From: Glebionis coronaria
Taxonomy: Eukaryota; Streptophyta; Magnoliopsida; Asterales; Asteraceae
Reading direction: 5' to 3'
DNA length: 64,000 bases
Assembly (NCBI GenBank): GCA_025667525.1
Contig: CM046875.1
Span: 437,298,617-437,362,616 of the forward strand
Shown piece after piece: positions 43,961-55,941 of the stretch. Each line of letters opens with the position of its first letter. The first letter of the stretch is position 1. Below the pieces are notes generated by a model. The model ran no database searches, was not told where the DNA came from, and saw only the letters and a list, made by a program, of their open reading frames with translations. A program made the translations under genes and the position numbers.

Positions 43961-45433
43961 CACAAGCTCATGTGCATCTCGGTAAATAGTAGGCCAAAAG
44001 AAGCCGGCATCAAAGACCTTCTTAGCCGTGAGATTAGCACCGTGGTGACCACCCGTGGGTCCCTCGTGACAAGCTCTAAGGATGTTAGAAGCTTTGGTAC
44101 CAAAGACATAACGTCGAATAATTTGATCCGCACCAGTTCGAAACAAGTAAGGGTCGTTCCAAAAATAGAACTTGACGTCACGAAAGAATTTTCGTTTTTC
44201 TTGAGTCGTCATACCCTTGATGATGAAGTTGCCCGCATGGTAATTTGCGAAGTCCGCAAACCATGGGGTGGAAGAATCAAGCTTAGAATTCACTACACCA
44301 AGTGTCTCGAGCGGAAATGTTTCGGTGATTTCCTTAGGCTCGTAAACACTTTGGTGAGGATCTTCCAAACGAGAAAGATCATTGGCCGCTAGATTCTCGG
44401 CTCCTTTTTTGTCAACAATTTTGTGATCAAATTCTTGAAGGAGGAGAATCCAACGAAGTAATCTCGGCTTAGCATCTTTTTTAGCCATAAGATACTTGAT
44501 AGCTGAATGATCCGTATACACTATGCATTTCGTCAAGACGAGATAAGGTCGAAATTTCTCAAATGCATACACCACGGCAAGGAACTCCTTCTCCGTTGTA
44601 GTGTATTTTAGTTGAGCCTCGGTCGTCGTCTTGCTAGCATAGTGAATAGGCAAGAAGTGCTTTTCATAACGTTGCCCCAATACGACCCCAATAGCGTAGT
44701 CACTAGCATCACACATGAGCTCAAAGGGGAGGTTCCAATTGGGAGCAACAATAATGGGAGCTTCGGTAAGTTTCATCTTAAGGATTTCAAAGGCTCGTAC
44801 ACAATCTTCGTAAAAGACAAAACGTGCCTCTTTTTCAAGAAGATGTGTCATAGGTCGAGAGATCTTTGAAAAATCCTTGATGAATCGACGATAAAAGCCC
44901 GCGTGGCCTAGGAAACTCCTAACTCCCTTAACGGTTTTGGGATGAGGTAATTTGGCGATGACGTCTACCTTAGCTTGATCTACCTCAATCCCCACTTTCG
45001 AAACCTTGTGCCCTAAGACGATTCCACTTTTAACCATAAAATGACATTTTTCCAAACTAAGCACAAGGTTGGTTTCCTCACAACGTTTCAACATTCTCGA
45101 AAGATTCGACAAACACGAAGTGAACGAACAACCAAACACGGAAAAGTCATCCATGAAGACTTCCATCGTCTTCTCGATCATATCATGAAAAATAGCCATC
45201 ATGCACCTCTGAAAGGTTCCCGATGCATTACAAAGTCCGAATGGCATTCTACGATAGGCAAACGTTCCATATGGACACGTAAACGTAGTTTTTTTCTTGA
45301 TCACGAGGATCGATGGGAATTTGGAAGTAACCGGAAAAACCATCGAAAAAGCAATAGAAATCATTTCCCGCAAGACGCTCCAACATTTGTTCCATGAAGG
45401 GCAAGGGAAAATGGTCTTTACGAGTGGCTTCAT
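43934..45433 (-). pseudogene. Element F reverse transcriptase (3' part), RNase H and integrase zinc domain
   Basis: A 499-codon frame. [29 protein letters not shown], the catalytic [30 protein letters not shown], and [19 protein letters not shown]. RNase [60 protein letters not shown]. Integrase zinc region: [18 protein letters not shown] and LVKSCDSCQ. The domain order is that of Ty3/gypsy pol. The frame joins the upstream one through a one-base insertion in the A-run at 45289-45295 (sense), which breaks RT between DQEK and TTFTCPYG. Confidence 0.93.
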
Positions 45434-46193
45434 TCAACTTACGATAGTCAATGCACACTCTCCATCCGGTCACAAGTCTAGTGGGAATTAACTCGTTGGC
45501 ATCGTTTGGCACAACGGTCATTCCTCCCTTCTTAGGGACACAATGAATAGGGCTCACCCAAGGTCTATCAGAAATAGGGTAAATCATTCCCGCGTCAAGG
45601 AGTTTAAGGACTTCCTTTTTGATGACGTCGTGAAATTTGGGGTTCACCCTCCTTTGACATTGGATTGCGGGCTTGTAATCCTCCTCCATTAAGATTTTGT
45701 GGGTACAAAATTTGGGATCGATTCCCTTAATGTCAGATAACTTCCACGCAATTGCCCCTTTGTGATCCTTTAGAACATCGACAAGTGCGGTTTTTTCATC
45801 ATCCGAAAGTTCCTTCGCAATAATAACTGGCAACTTGTCGCCCTCCTCCAAAAAGACATATTCGAGATGAGGAGGTAGATCTTTCAACTCGAGGATAGGT
45901 GGTTCCTCAATTGAAGATTTGGGCTCGATACTCATAACCTCCTCGGGTGGAGGGAATGGAAAATCGTTAAAAAATTCCTTGATAATCGAGAAGTCCTCAT
46001 CATTGTCGAGGTCTTCGTTACAAGTACGTGGAACATCAAATTCTTCCAACGTAAAACCATCACCTTCAAATGGAGTGAAGGTTGGTGTCGAGTTATCAAG
46101 AATGGGATCTAACATAGTGGGATTGCCACTATTTTCATCATCACCAAAACCTAGAACTTCTTGTGAAAATTCCTCGCAAACCACATCAATCAT
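45249..46193 (-). pseudogene. Element F acidic linker and reverse transcriptase (5' part)
   Basis: Starts in the acidic spacer after protease (FGDDENSGNPTMLDP, LELKDLPPHLEYVFLEEGDKLPVII), then [70 protein letters not shown] and [16 protein letters not shown]. These are the first RT blocks of Athila-type pol. It ends by frameshift at 45289-45295. Confidence 0.92.
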
Positions 46194-46283
46194 ATCAACG
46201 AGGTTTATGGTTGCAATGGAATAAACATGAGAAATTTGAGAGTTTTGAGTTGCGTTTATAACAAGTTCCTCGTCGTTGAAACG

Positions 46284-46733
46284 TTAGGTGATCTTTCTAG
46301 CATGAACATAGATCAAAGCCATAGACGTATCTAAAAACGAACGACTTAAAATGAGAGGAACTTGAGGATCCGTGGGAATATCGACAACAATAAAGTCTAC
46401 CGGATAATAGAACTTTCCCACTTTCACAAAAACGTCTTCCGCCAATCCATATGCGGGAATCATGGAATGGTCGGTTAACTCGATAGACATTAGTGAAGGA
46501 GTAAGATTAGGAAGATTGAGCGACTTGAAGATTGCAAGTGGCATCAAGTTAATGCTAGCACCAAGATCGGCCAAGGCAAAGCATTCTTCCATATCTTGGA
46601 TTGCACAAGGGATCAAGAATTTACCGGGATCATCGACTTTTTGAGGTATGCAATTAAGATAAACCGATCAAAAACTAGACAATTGATGCAATTTCTCCTT
46701 GTTGTTCAACATACTCTTAAAGTTAGCGGCAAA
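46284..46733 (-). pseudogene. Element F aspartic protease
   Basis: Contains ADLGASINLMPLAIF with the catalytic Asp intact, YGLAEDVFVKVGKFYYPVDFIVVD and VPLILSRSFLDT (usually LGRPFL; Gly-Arg-Pro is Ser-Arg-Ser here). It is cut off from gag by TGA at 46734-46736 (CGA expected) and a second TGA ~80 bases later. It would cleave the polyprotein. Confidence 0.85.
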
Positions 46734-47323
46734 TCAAGGCATCATGACCAAAGCATCGGTGAAACTCACATTAAAGTGCAAATCACGAAACATTTTCATA
46801 AAAAGCTCAAATTGGTAATTGTCGCGCTCTTGACGTTTCCCTTTTCTAAGTCTCGATGGATAGGGCAAAGGTGGTGTGGGTTGAGGCATAGGCATAGCCT
46901 TTGGAATCTCGGGTTCCAGATGTGGTAATGGGTCAACCGTAGGTGTGGCATGAGCGGTACTTCGTGGGATTGGAACATGCTCCTTTTCGACCACCACCTC
47001 GGGTTCTTCCTCAATTGCATCCTCCGTAGGAGAAATTGGTTGAGGAGTCGGTTCCTTAAGTGTCTTACCACTACGTGTGGTAATCACTTTCATCTCACCC
47101 TTAGGGTTTGATACGGTGTTGCTAGGAAGACTACTCGAAGACGGTTTACACATAATTGCCTCAAACATGGATGAAATTTTATCCTCAAACATGGATTGCC
47201 TCTTCTCGGCTTTAATCATTTCTTTCTTAATTTCATGTTGCCCTTGTTCCATTTTTTGTTGGTTTTGTTGTAACCTAGTTACATTTCCTTCCATCTTGTT
47301 TGTATGGATTTTAAGCTTATTTG
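46734..47323 (-). pseudogene. Element F Gag C-terminal part and Pro-rich linker
   Basis: Starts with a predicted coiled coil (LQQNQQKMEQGQHEIKKEM), then ITTRSGKTLKEP, a Pro-rich linker, YPSRLRKGKRQ and a helical segment FELFMKMFRDLHFNVSFTDAL that leads to protease. The same modules in the same order appear in element A (ITTRSG at about 970). A frameshift near 47325 separates it from the zinc segment. Confidence 0.8.
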
Positions 47324-47880
47324 CTAACTCATTTTCAACTCTTTCTTCAAGTCGTTCTTAAACTCGGATGTTAGGCTAATAATTACTCTTCGAATGTTGT
47401 CAAATCTAGCATCGTTCCCATTAGCGTATTCAACAAATTCATTTGGAAGATCTTTCAAAGTTTGCAAACTCTTGTTGTTGTTTTGAAAATCATTTTGATT
47501 TTTGTTTGAAACTTGATTATTAGCCCCTTGATTACCATAGTTTCCCTTGTTGTAATTGTTTTTGAAACCAACTTGATTGTTGTGATAGTTGTTGTTAGCA
47601 TGTTGATTTGAACCAAAACCCGGTGGAGTCAATTGATTAGAGCGGGTAACTTGACCGTTTTGGTTGTAAGTTCCCGGGGCCGCGTAGGCACTCGAAGTGT
47701 TACCACCGTTGGTAATGCACTCGGAGAAATCATGACCTCCACCACAATACATGCATGAAACCTCAACCGCTTTAGCCGTAGCGGGAGCACTTGGTTCTCC
47801 AACTTTGAACTCAATTAGAAGACCTTTAAGCTTATCAAAGATTTTGTTTTCCAAGTTCGCCTCAATTTGGCAAGCATCGA
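47324..47880 (-). pseudogene. Element F Gag zinc segment
   Basis: Carries CMYCGGGHDFSEC, a Cys/His cluster matching CETCGGPHSYTD in element A, then an Asn/Gln/Gly-rich part and a helix FVEYANGNDARFDNIRRVI. A frameshift near 47860-47880 joins it to the gag core. Probably RNA-binding. Confidence 0.8.
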
Positions 47881-48576
47881 TGGTAGTAACAAAGAAGGTG
47901 AAGCCGAAGACGAAGCCTTACGAACACTCGACGTGCTACGAGGACTATACACCTTAGATCTATTCTCAATTATCACCAAAGCTTCCTCAACCGTTTTACA
48001 CAAAAAATTACCACCAGCGGCGACATTTAAATAATCCCTTTCATGATCATTAATTCCATTGTAAAACGTGTCAATTTGATGCAAGTCGGAAAAACCGTGA
48101 TGAGGACACTCATGTAACATTTCCTTAAACCTATTCCAAGCAGTTGAAAAACTCTCATTAAATTCTTTTGAAAATTTTGAAATCTCGTTTTTCAAATGCA
48201 TAGTCTTAGAGGGCGGAAAAAATTGGTTCACAAATTTTGAAACGAGATCCTTCCACGTCAATATAGAATTAGGTGGCTCTTTCCCTAACCAAATTTTAGC
48301 GGGCCCCGCTAAGGAATACGGAAAAAGCATCATCTTAATCGAGTCATTAGCAACATCCTTAAACTTGCAAGTGGCGGTAAGATGATTGAATTGGCGGATA
48401 TGGTTGTGTGGGTTGTCCTTTTCATCACCACGGAATTTGTTGTTTTGCATCATCGACAACAAACCCGTTTTCACTTCAAAATTCTCCGTAAGGATAGCGG
48501 GAATTACAATAGCCTCTTCATAACCCTCGGTGGGTGCTTGAAGTAACTACATCATAGTTCGATTCGCCATGGTTGG
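47815..48576 (-). pseudogene. Element F Gag core
   Basis: Retrotransposon gag core: MLFPYSLAGPAKIWLGKEPP, TWKDLVSKFVNQFFPPSKT, SFSTAWNRFKEMLHECPHHGF, IDTFYNGINDHERDYLNVAAGGNF, matching the C-terminal core seen at the start of element A. TAG at 48547-48549 interrupts MM-LLQAP (CAG expected). The 5' end of the gene lies across element G at 58593-58712. Confidence 0.88.
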
Positions 48577-51197
48577 TGTCACACCCCACCATGGCGGAAT
48601 ATGGGGCACGAGGTATGGATATCATCACAACAATAGCGTGTCTATAGAGATAACTAAATGATATAAGAAATGTCATAAATGGCGACACAAATGTCATGAC
48701 AATATCTCAACATGCAGGAGTCTAGGTAAGTAGGTAACAGTCCTACCTCTTACCCAAGACAAACAAGTAACATAAACAAAACAAACATATAGGTGCCAAC
48801 AGTATCACTTATTTAAATGAACAAATAAAAACTAAGAAGGAACGGGGATCTCCTTCTATATGCAATCCTAAGGCATCCAAGTCTAGCCACTTCTATCCTC
48901 AAGCTTAACCATATTCACACCTGAAAGAGACACTAAAACACGTCAACATAAAGTTGGTGAGAGTCATAGGTTTAGACTCCAACGCCAAATCAGTTACAAG
49001 CTGTGAATAACAAACATCAACACAATAACATATGGACAATGTGTTACAAGTATGCATTAACAACTAACAATTCAAGATCAAACATTTCAAACCAAATCCA
49101 AGGCTCCTACCTTGCCAAACAACATGGTACCATAGATGATCACACTATGTACCTATCCCAAGGCCACTACCTTGTCATTAACCATTGGTCCCATAGACGA
49201 TCACGCTATGTACCTATCCCAAGGCCACTACCTTGTCATTAACCATTGGTCCCATAGGCGCCCATACACCTATGTACCTTTCCAATCCAGATCATACACA
49301 AACAAGAATCACATAGCAGTTAATCACATAATGTACACACAAGTCCATCTCAAACCTTAAAAACATTCACAGCATCAATTTATAAACAACATAACACAGT
49401 GTCTCTTCCATCCCATCTGGAAGTCAAAATCAAAAGTAAACATGGGACTATGAAACTCACTTGATAGCTTCTTCATAAGTCCTCGCACTAGCAACGAGCT
49501 AACAAACCAAAAACACACAATCAATACCCGAACCAATCACCAAGATGGCTCATCAACCTATGATGGACATATAGCCTATTCCCATATAATACCTCATTGA
49601 TAAGCTCTAATCACCCCATTACGCTTTCTTAACAAGTCCCTAACTTGGTTAAGTTTAATAACTATGTCGTTCATAATTTTACACAAAACTGTCCCAGTTT
49701 TTAGGTCTCAAAACTTTAGGTCAAACGTCCACTTAAACATACCCATGGTATCTGTAAAAGGAATATTCACACTTTTATACATGTTAGTTAAATCCTCCCA
49801 CTTGCCCTAACCTTAAAGATACTGTTAAGGCCCCGATGTATGTATATATATTGCTACCTATTCAGAATTCACTGATTTTAAACGTATGAAAAGTTCATTA
49901 CCATTTGAGGGTCTTACCCTAAACCACAATCTTAGCCCAAGTTCAGATACTCACTACAATATATAAACCATCTCTCATGTTCGTGAGAAAATCCCAATGC
50001 AACCCTAAGTAACCCAAACAACCCAAAACTTAAAAAGAAAACAGGCTGGATTCAAAACTGTTTTGACCTCCGACTGTTGTAACCTGTTTTTGACCCACTT
50101 CCCGACCTCCAATTTAGTTCTCGTTTCTTGAATTGGAAAGCCACTTCAATTACCTTTTCAGGTATACTTGGATCTCATCTTGAATGTTCCTAGAACTCCA
50201 GATATGATCAAAACAATTGACTCAAAATCTGCCCAGTTTTTAAAAACGGGTTTAACAAAATCAACCTCTTTAATTAACCCTAATCCCTCTAATTACTAGC
50301 CTTAATTTATTTAATCATTAAAATATGATTAATATACTATTTTTAATTAAACCCTAATGTAATCCATCATATGATCATTGAAACATTAAAAACATTTAAT
50401 ATGAAAAGGGTTAAGAAGGTTTTACCTTTGAATTAATAGAAGATGAAGAAAACCTAATTTTTGAAGAACCCTAATTGGCCACCATTGATGAATTTCGGCT
50501 AAGAGATGTTATAGAGGTTAAAAACCTGATTATTATGGTTATGAGTTGGGTTTGGTTAAGTCCTAAATGCCCCCTAATCCCATTACAAGTCCATTGGGCC
50601 TGTTTTGGGCTTTTCCCTTCTTTCTTTCTTCTTTGGTGCGTCTAAACCGACCCAAACACCCCTAAATTCTTTTTTTTTATTATTTAATATTATGTTATTA
50701 ATATTACTTTAATTTTACTTAATTTATTTCAGCTCCTAAAGCTTCCAAAACCACAAAACCGTAAAACTAGTCAAATTTACGCGTTTTTCCGTAAAAGACG
50801 TAAAATATATATACTTTAAAAAAAATCTCAAATTTTGCCATAAACTTTATAACTAAGTCCTAAATGACTTAAAACCATCCCGAAAAATATTCATATGACG
50901 AATTACCTCATCCGCGACCTCTAAATGCTAAACCGTAAATCGTAAAAAATACGATTTTCTATAATACATATACGTATACTTAGAACCACCAAATAACACC
51001 ATCTCACTTCATAGTCACTACCATGTGAACTCATGAACATGAAATCATCACACATCGTTTCATTCACAAGGTACCCCGTACCGGAAACGATATCCAAACC
51101 ACAATCCATACACACCAATAAGCACATAAACAAGTAAAGACACGCAACTAGCACAAAATAAAACTAAGTGACGAACACCAAAACCAGGGTTGTCACA
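48577..51197 (-). repeat. 3' LTR of element G
   Basis: 2,621 bp, TGTCACACC to GGTTGTCACA on the + strand. It includes a 61-62 bp tandem repeat (about 49130-49255) around CTATGTACCTATCCCAAGG. A purine tract (sense TTAGGAGGGAGTGA, 51198-51211) abuts it. Confidence 0.95.
49130..49255 (-). repeat. ~62 bp tandem repeat in element G LTR
   Basis: Two near-perfect copies (start CATAGATGATCACAC and CATAGACGATCACGC) with partial copies on both sides. The same array is at about 56495-56620 in the other LTR. Confidence 0.9.
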
Positions 51198-53340
51198 TCA
51201 CTCCCTCCTAATAGAAATCTCGTCCCGAGATTTACTCCTTAGGATCAAACACACAGACAACAAATCACACGAGGATACTTGTTCTAAAAGAACTCCTCTC
51301 ATTCCCACGTGAACTTTAGTTCAAGTTTCAAAATACCACATATACAACCAAAAATAATTAAACTCATTGCCAAACTCTTGACCTCATAGTCAATAAATCT
51401 CACATATGACTCTTTGATAAAACAAAGACTCTTATTAACACAAGTCCCGAATAACCGCACATGCAAAATGCATTCTCAAACAACCTTTACCAATCTTAAT
51501 ACACAAAATATAACATGTGTACCACTCGTTTCCTCCAGGTAATTCTACGCTCATAAGCTACTGGTCCTATCTTTCGAAAGATCATAAATGGACCTACAAA
51601 ACTCTACATCAACTCTTCCATTTTACCAAAACATACCACCCGTTACTATGGGTGAAACTCCCTTTAGTCCGTACCCCAAACTACTTAAAATTTCCAATTT
51701 CCTTGCAAAGGGACCTATGACGGTCTTTCACATACCCATTAGTTCTTCCAGTCCAAATCAACCTACGATCTATACACATCCTCAAAAGGATGGTTGTCTC
51801 AGTTAGACCAATCCGTTCGTCCCTATGGCATATCACACCTATAACTCCTCATCCATTCAATTATCGATACTAATCCTCCCAAACAATCAGTATAGATCAG
51901 TGCCATTTCCTTTTCCACACTACGACAACATTAGCCTGCGCTGTGCTTTATTCTACTCCTTAAGCTCAACCAAAGTTTTACCTCCGGTTCCTATCTCGAC
52001 CTATTTCATTCATGCTTCGCTTCAATACACACGTCCTTCTCCCTCCTCAACTCATACCATACATCACGATGTGATGCTCCCCATCGTTTCTTCCCTTGCC
52101 ATAACCCTTCATAAGGCATTCCATACATATTAGGCTAACTTTTACGCATCACCCTCTATTCCATCACATCCGTACGCAATCCTTCCAACTTCTCAACTAT
52201 GTGACTTCTCCTTCCTCTTGAAATATGTGATGATTTAGTCAGTCTATCGACTATCACCCAACTCCCATCGTACTTAATCCTCCACAGCATTATGTATCCC
52301 TTCCACCAACTTCGTCCTTACATTTCCCTTTCTAAGCTGCTCCTATCTATGTAGGAATTATAGTCTATGTCCCTCTTCTCCGTATGATTGTCCAAGCCAC
52401 GCATCATACACGTTCACGCGTTCTATGCTTTAGGCAACTCAACTCGTGCAACCTATATCCTTTATCCAAACCGCTCCAATACGTAATCCCTGTAGTTCAA
52501 GTTCATCTCAGCTTCACCTCATTCTTCTTATTCCATGTCTCATCGACCATGCTTCCCTTTCCCAGATGGTACATGGCCTTGCAATTTTCTTTCATCACTT
52601 AACTCCACCCATCACCTTTGCCAAAAGGTCAATCAAGATGATTGAATATGTGTTGGAGACGTTCATGATCTGTATAGATCATTCTCCACGTCTCGTACAC
52701 CAAATTCCTCTAGCATTCTAGGCAGATATAACAATCCAGCCCCACTAACTAAGTCCATGTAGTTCTTCCAAATCTTCAGTTCCTGCAACGTATAAGCGAT
52801 CGCCTTTCTTTGTCGTCCTCGTACGCGTCCAAATCCCTGCTCCACGTATCGTCATGCTTCGTGAATTCATCCAGTCCTTCCGATAATGACAAGATCGGTT
52901 CATTATCCAATCCACCTCTTCAGCCTCCAAAACGCTTCCTCATCCTTCTTCACTTCGCCCCTTGCTGGTTCCAGGATATGCCATCATCTCTAACTACTCA
53001 TCATGGTAAACTTAATACTAAAACTCACACTCGAAATTCTCACGTATAACTCCACTCCAGAACTATCACATAATTCGCCTCATCCCCTTCTAAGATTTGA
53101 GTAGATCAAGATATCGTCGATGCTCCCGATGACAACTCGTTTATATACGTTCATGCACACTCGGTTCATTGACTCCATGAAAACCGCTAGTGCTTTGGCG
53201 AAGCCAAATGCATAACCGTAAACCCAAAGCGTTCATACAACATCCTTAGCAATTTCTAACAGCTCTTGTTTTTAACTCACTCCATCAACGATTTGCCTTG
53301 GAAAGACACTAACTGCAACTCCTCTCACTTCTCCTACTTG
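51198..53340 (-). pseudogene. Element G pol remnants (RT, RNase H, integrase)
   Basis: On the minus strand, from right to left: RT at 53099-53215 reads FGFAKALAVFMESMNRVC and VIGSIDDILIYS, close to FGLTNAPAVFMDLMNRVC and FIDDILIYS of chromoviruses, with the DD pair kept; RNase H near 52640-52945 keeps KKEEAF and IYTDHERLQHIFNH; integrase near 52222-52276 reads WVIVDRLTKSSH; its C-terminus near 51548-51605 reads PFMIFRKIGPVAYERR. Stops and shifts are frequent in between, so no product is possible. Identification rests on these islands. Confidence 0.8.
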
Positions 53341-55926
53341 CTCTATTTATGGTTCTACCTCAAAATAATAGGTAAACCTACTAAATTTCAGGAAATTTTC
53401 GGAAAACTTACATGCCCTACGAACAATCATAAATACCTTTGAGGTATTACTTCCCCTTCCAACACTCTCTATGGCGCGTTACTTGTGCTAATATCTCACA
53501 AATCTCTATTCATCTCCTTGGTACTCCTAAGAGACCTCATGACCACACTAGTTCGTCTACGAACTTCTTTGCTCCCCACTAAGGGTATTCCGATCGTTCT
53601 CTCATGGTCACCTACTTAAGCGTGTAGGCACGACCAAGTCTTTCATACGACTACCTCAACGCTCCCAAACAACATGAAACCAAAACTACATCCTGAATCC
53701 ATCAGATACGATCAACGAATCAAACCAACGGATGACTAACGACATTTCAGGTGTACCAGTTTAACAAGTCAAAAACCACGAGTCTAAGAAAAAAACTCAA
53801 ACCCAAAACGTGTATCAATTCAAAATGACCCATGACAACGAGAAATAATCCAAGAAACACCCAATGGCAACCAAACATATTACGCCCCGCGACATATTTT
53901 TTTTTAAACCGTGCAAAAGATCGACTTTTCCAAAAGAATATATTTTTTTTATTTTTTATTTTACCTCCCCACATCTATGTGACTCAAACCATCTACAAAC
54001 AACCTTCTAGAAGATCTCAAAAATCAACTCAAAGATTAGGTATCCCGTGCATCCCAAATCATAAAAATAAAACTATTATTCAAAACTCAACCTTGAACCC
54101 GACACTTGTACAACAATTCCGAAAAGTCCACTGACCTCCCATGGCTATACATTCTGAATATTTGAAAAGTACGTTCCGAGTACATAATTTTTTTTTTTTG
54201 CTTTTGAATCACTCAAAAAGCTCTAAAAACGAACAAGTTATGACCGAAACAGTTTTATATTAATGAAAGATAAAATTGTATGTGAAATCTTCATAAACTC
54301 AATTTAACCTTGAATTAATAATTATAAATGACGTGAATCGGTTAAACCCAATTATATAAACTATGTAAGTAGAAAGAAATTTTTACTTCGCTTTATTTTA
54401 AAGAAAGTCTTTTAGAATTTGAAATAAATAAGTGTTGACTAAAAAGAAATCTTATGTTACATCTTGTTTCAAACACGACCCCAACACCTTACCCTTATTT
54501 TACCGAATACGACCAACTATCTAACCCTATACTAGATTTCCAAGTCCCCTTTTTCCATATACCAACCAAAAGAAATGTAAGACTCAACACAAAAGATTTC
54601 ATTATCTCAAAAGAAATCCCAGGTTATTTTAATAGACTTAAAACCAAGAACACCGTTTTAAAACGTAAACGTGAAATACGAAACTCAAAGAATACGCTAC
54701 AAGACACACTTCAAAAGATTCAAAACGTCGTTGAAACTCCACCAAAATCGAGCACTAATAAATCGTTTAAACACAAGAGAGCACTAGGTACGTTCAAGTT
54801 ATAATAACTACTGAACGACCGTAAATCATAACATAACATCTATCAGTATATATACATCCGCATATGTATACCTATTGAATCCCCCAAACATACTCGTTAT
54901 CATACACGTAAGTCAATCAATCGCTTTATACGCTCGTTTTTCCATACGAGTAATCACCATCTCACCGTGCCACAACAAGGCATAAAGCCCACCTCCAAAA
55001 CCAAACCATATCGTGTGACCCCAAAATCACACAACACAACTATAACCCAAAACATATAACACAAAAAGAACAATAGCCATATCGTAGGTAGCCATTACAT
55101 AAACCCATATATAATACGTATACCTAAATTCTACATCTCATCATATACAAGCATGTACTAACCCTCTTTCATGCAACCATACTTGGGAACCCATTGAAGT
55201 TGTGGTACTTGTATAACTATGTTGGCCACCATACTTATACAATTACCCTTTCCCCAATGCACTCCCTCCTACGATGACACTTATAAGAATCAATACAACA
55301 TATAACACATAAATCCATCTACTCACATAAGCTCATGACCACATAAACAATAAAGTCCAAAACTCCATCTATTAAAATAACATAGTAATACTCTTGAAAT
55401 ACGTAAATCCATAGTCTAGCTAAAACAGCATAGACTAAATCCAAAACAAAAACATCATCAGTTATAAGTCATGTCGCCCGTAAGAGTGGAAACAGCTTAA
55501 AATCCTTCCTATCCACCTACTCCTAGTAACTCGAACCACCATACGATTCTTAGGAAACATGACTTAAACATCAAAAGAAAAAGAATAACATACCTCAGGT
55601 ATGTAAAATAACTCGATAAAAGATAGAAACTACCTTGTACTAAATTATGTACTATAATGTACAATTTAAGCAAAATACAACAGTGACTAGCGTGGACGAT
55701 TATGGTTCAACCCGCATTAGTCACAAACCCGAAAAGAAAATAACATGTGACTAAGTATGAACATACTACGGTTCAATTCATACTAGTCAAAACATCGCAA
55801 TAAATAACATCCAAACACATCAATTATTATAAAATGCACACATACTCCTATGATGCCTATATGTAGGGACCCTTAAGCTATAGACTAGGCTACACGACTA
55901 GGCAACCTAATTCTCTATAACCATTG
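53341..55926 (-). other. Element G 5' interior, no gene recognised
   Basis: The position calls for gag and protease, but I see no gag core or zinc knuckle in any frame. It may be too decayed, or foreign sequence may have replaced it. The + strand is C/A-rich at 54870-55900. Confidence 0.5.
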
Positions 55927-55938
55927 TCTCTGATACCA
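55927..55938 (-). promoter_or_regulatory. Primer binding site of element G
   Basis: The minus strand reads TGGTATCAGAGA, the tRNA-Met type used by chromoviruses. Three bases separate it from the LTR. Confidence 0.8.
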
Positions 55939-55941
55939 TTC

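Noticed and set aside
49003..49242. Identical 79-codon frames at 49003 and 56368
   Set aside because: They lie in the two LTRs of element G and cross its tandem repeat; identity reflects LTR duplication, not a gene family.
52384..53049. Short + strand frames (72-91 codons)
   Set aside because: They run antisense to the decayed pol of element G, whose minus strand carries recognisable RNase H and RT blocks.
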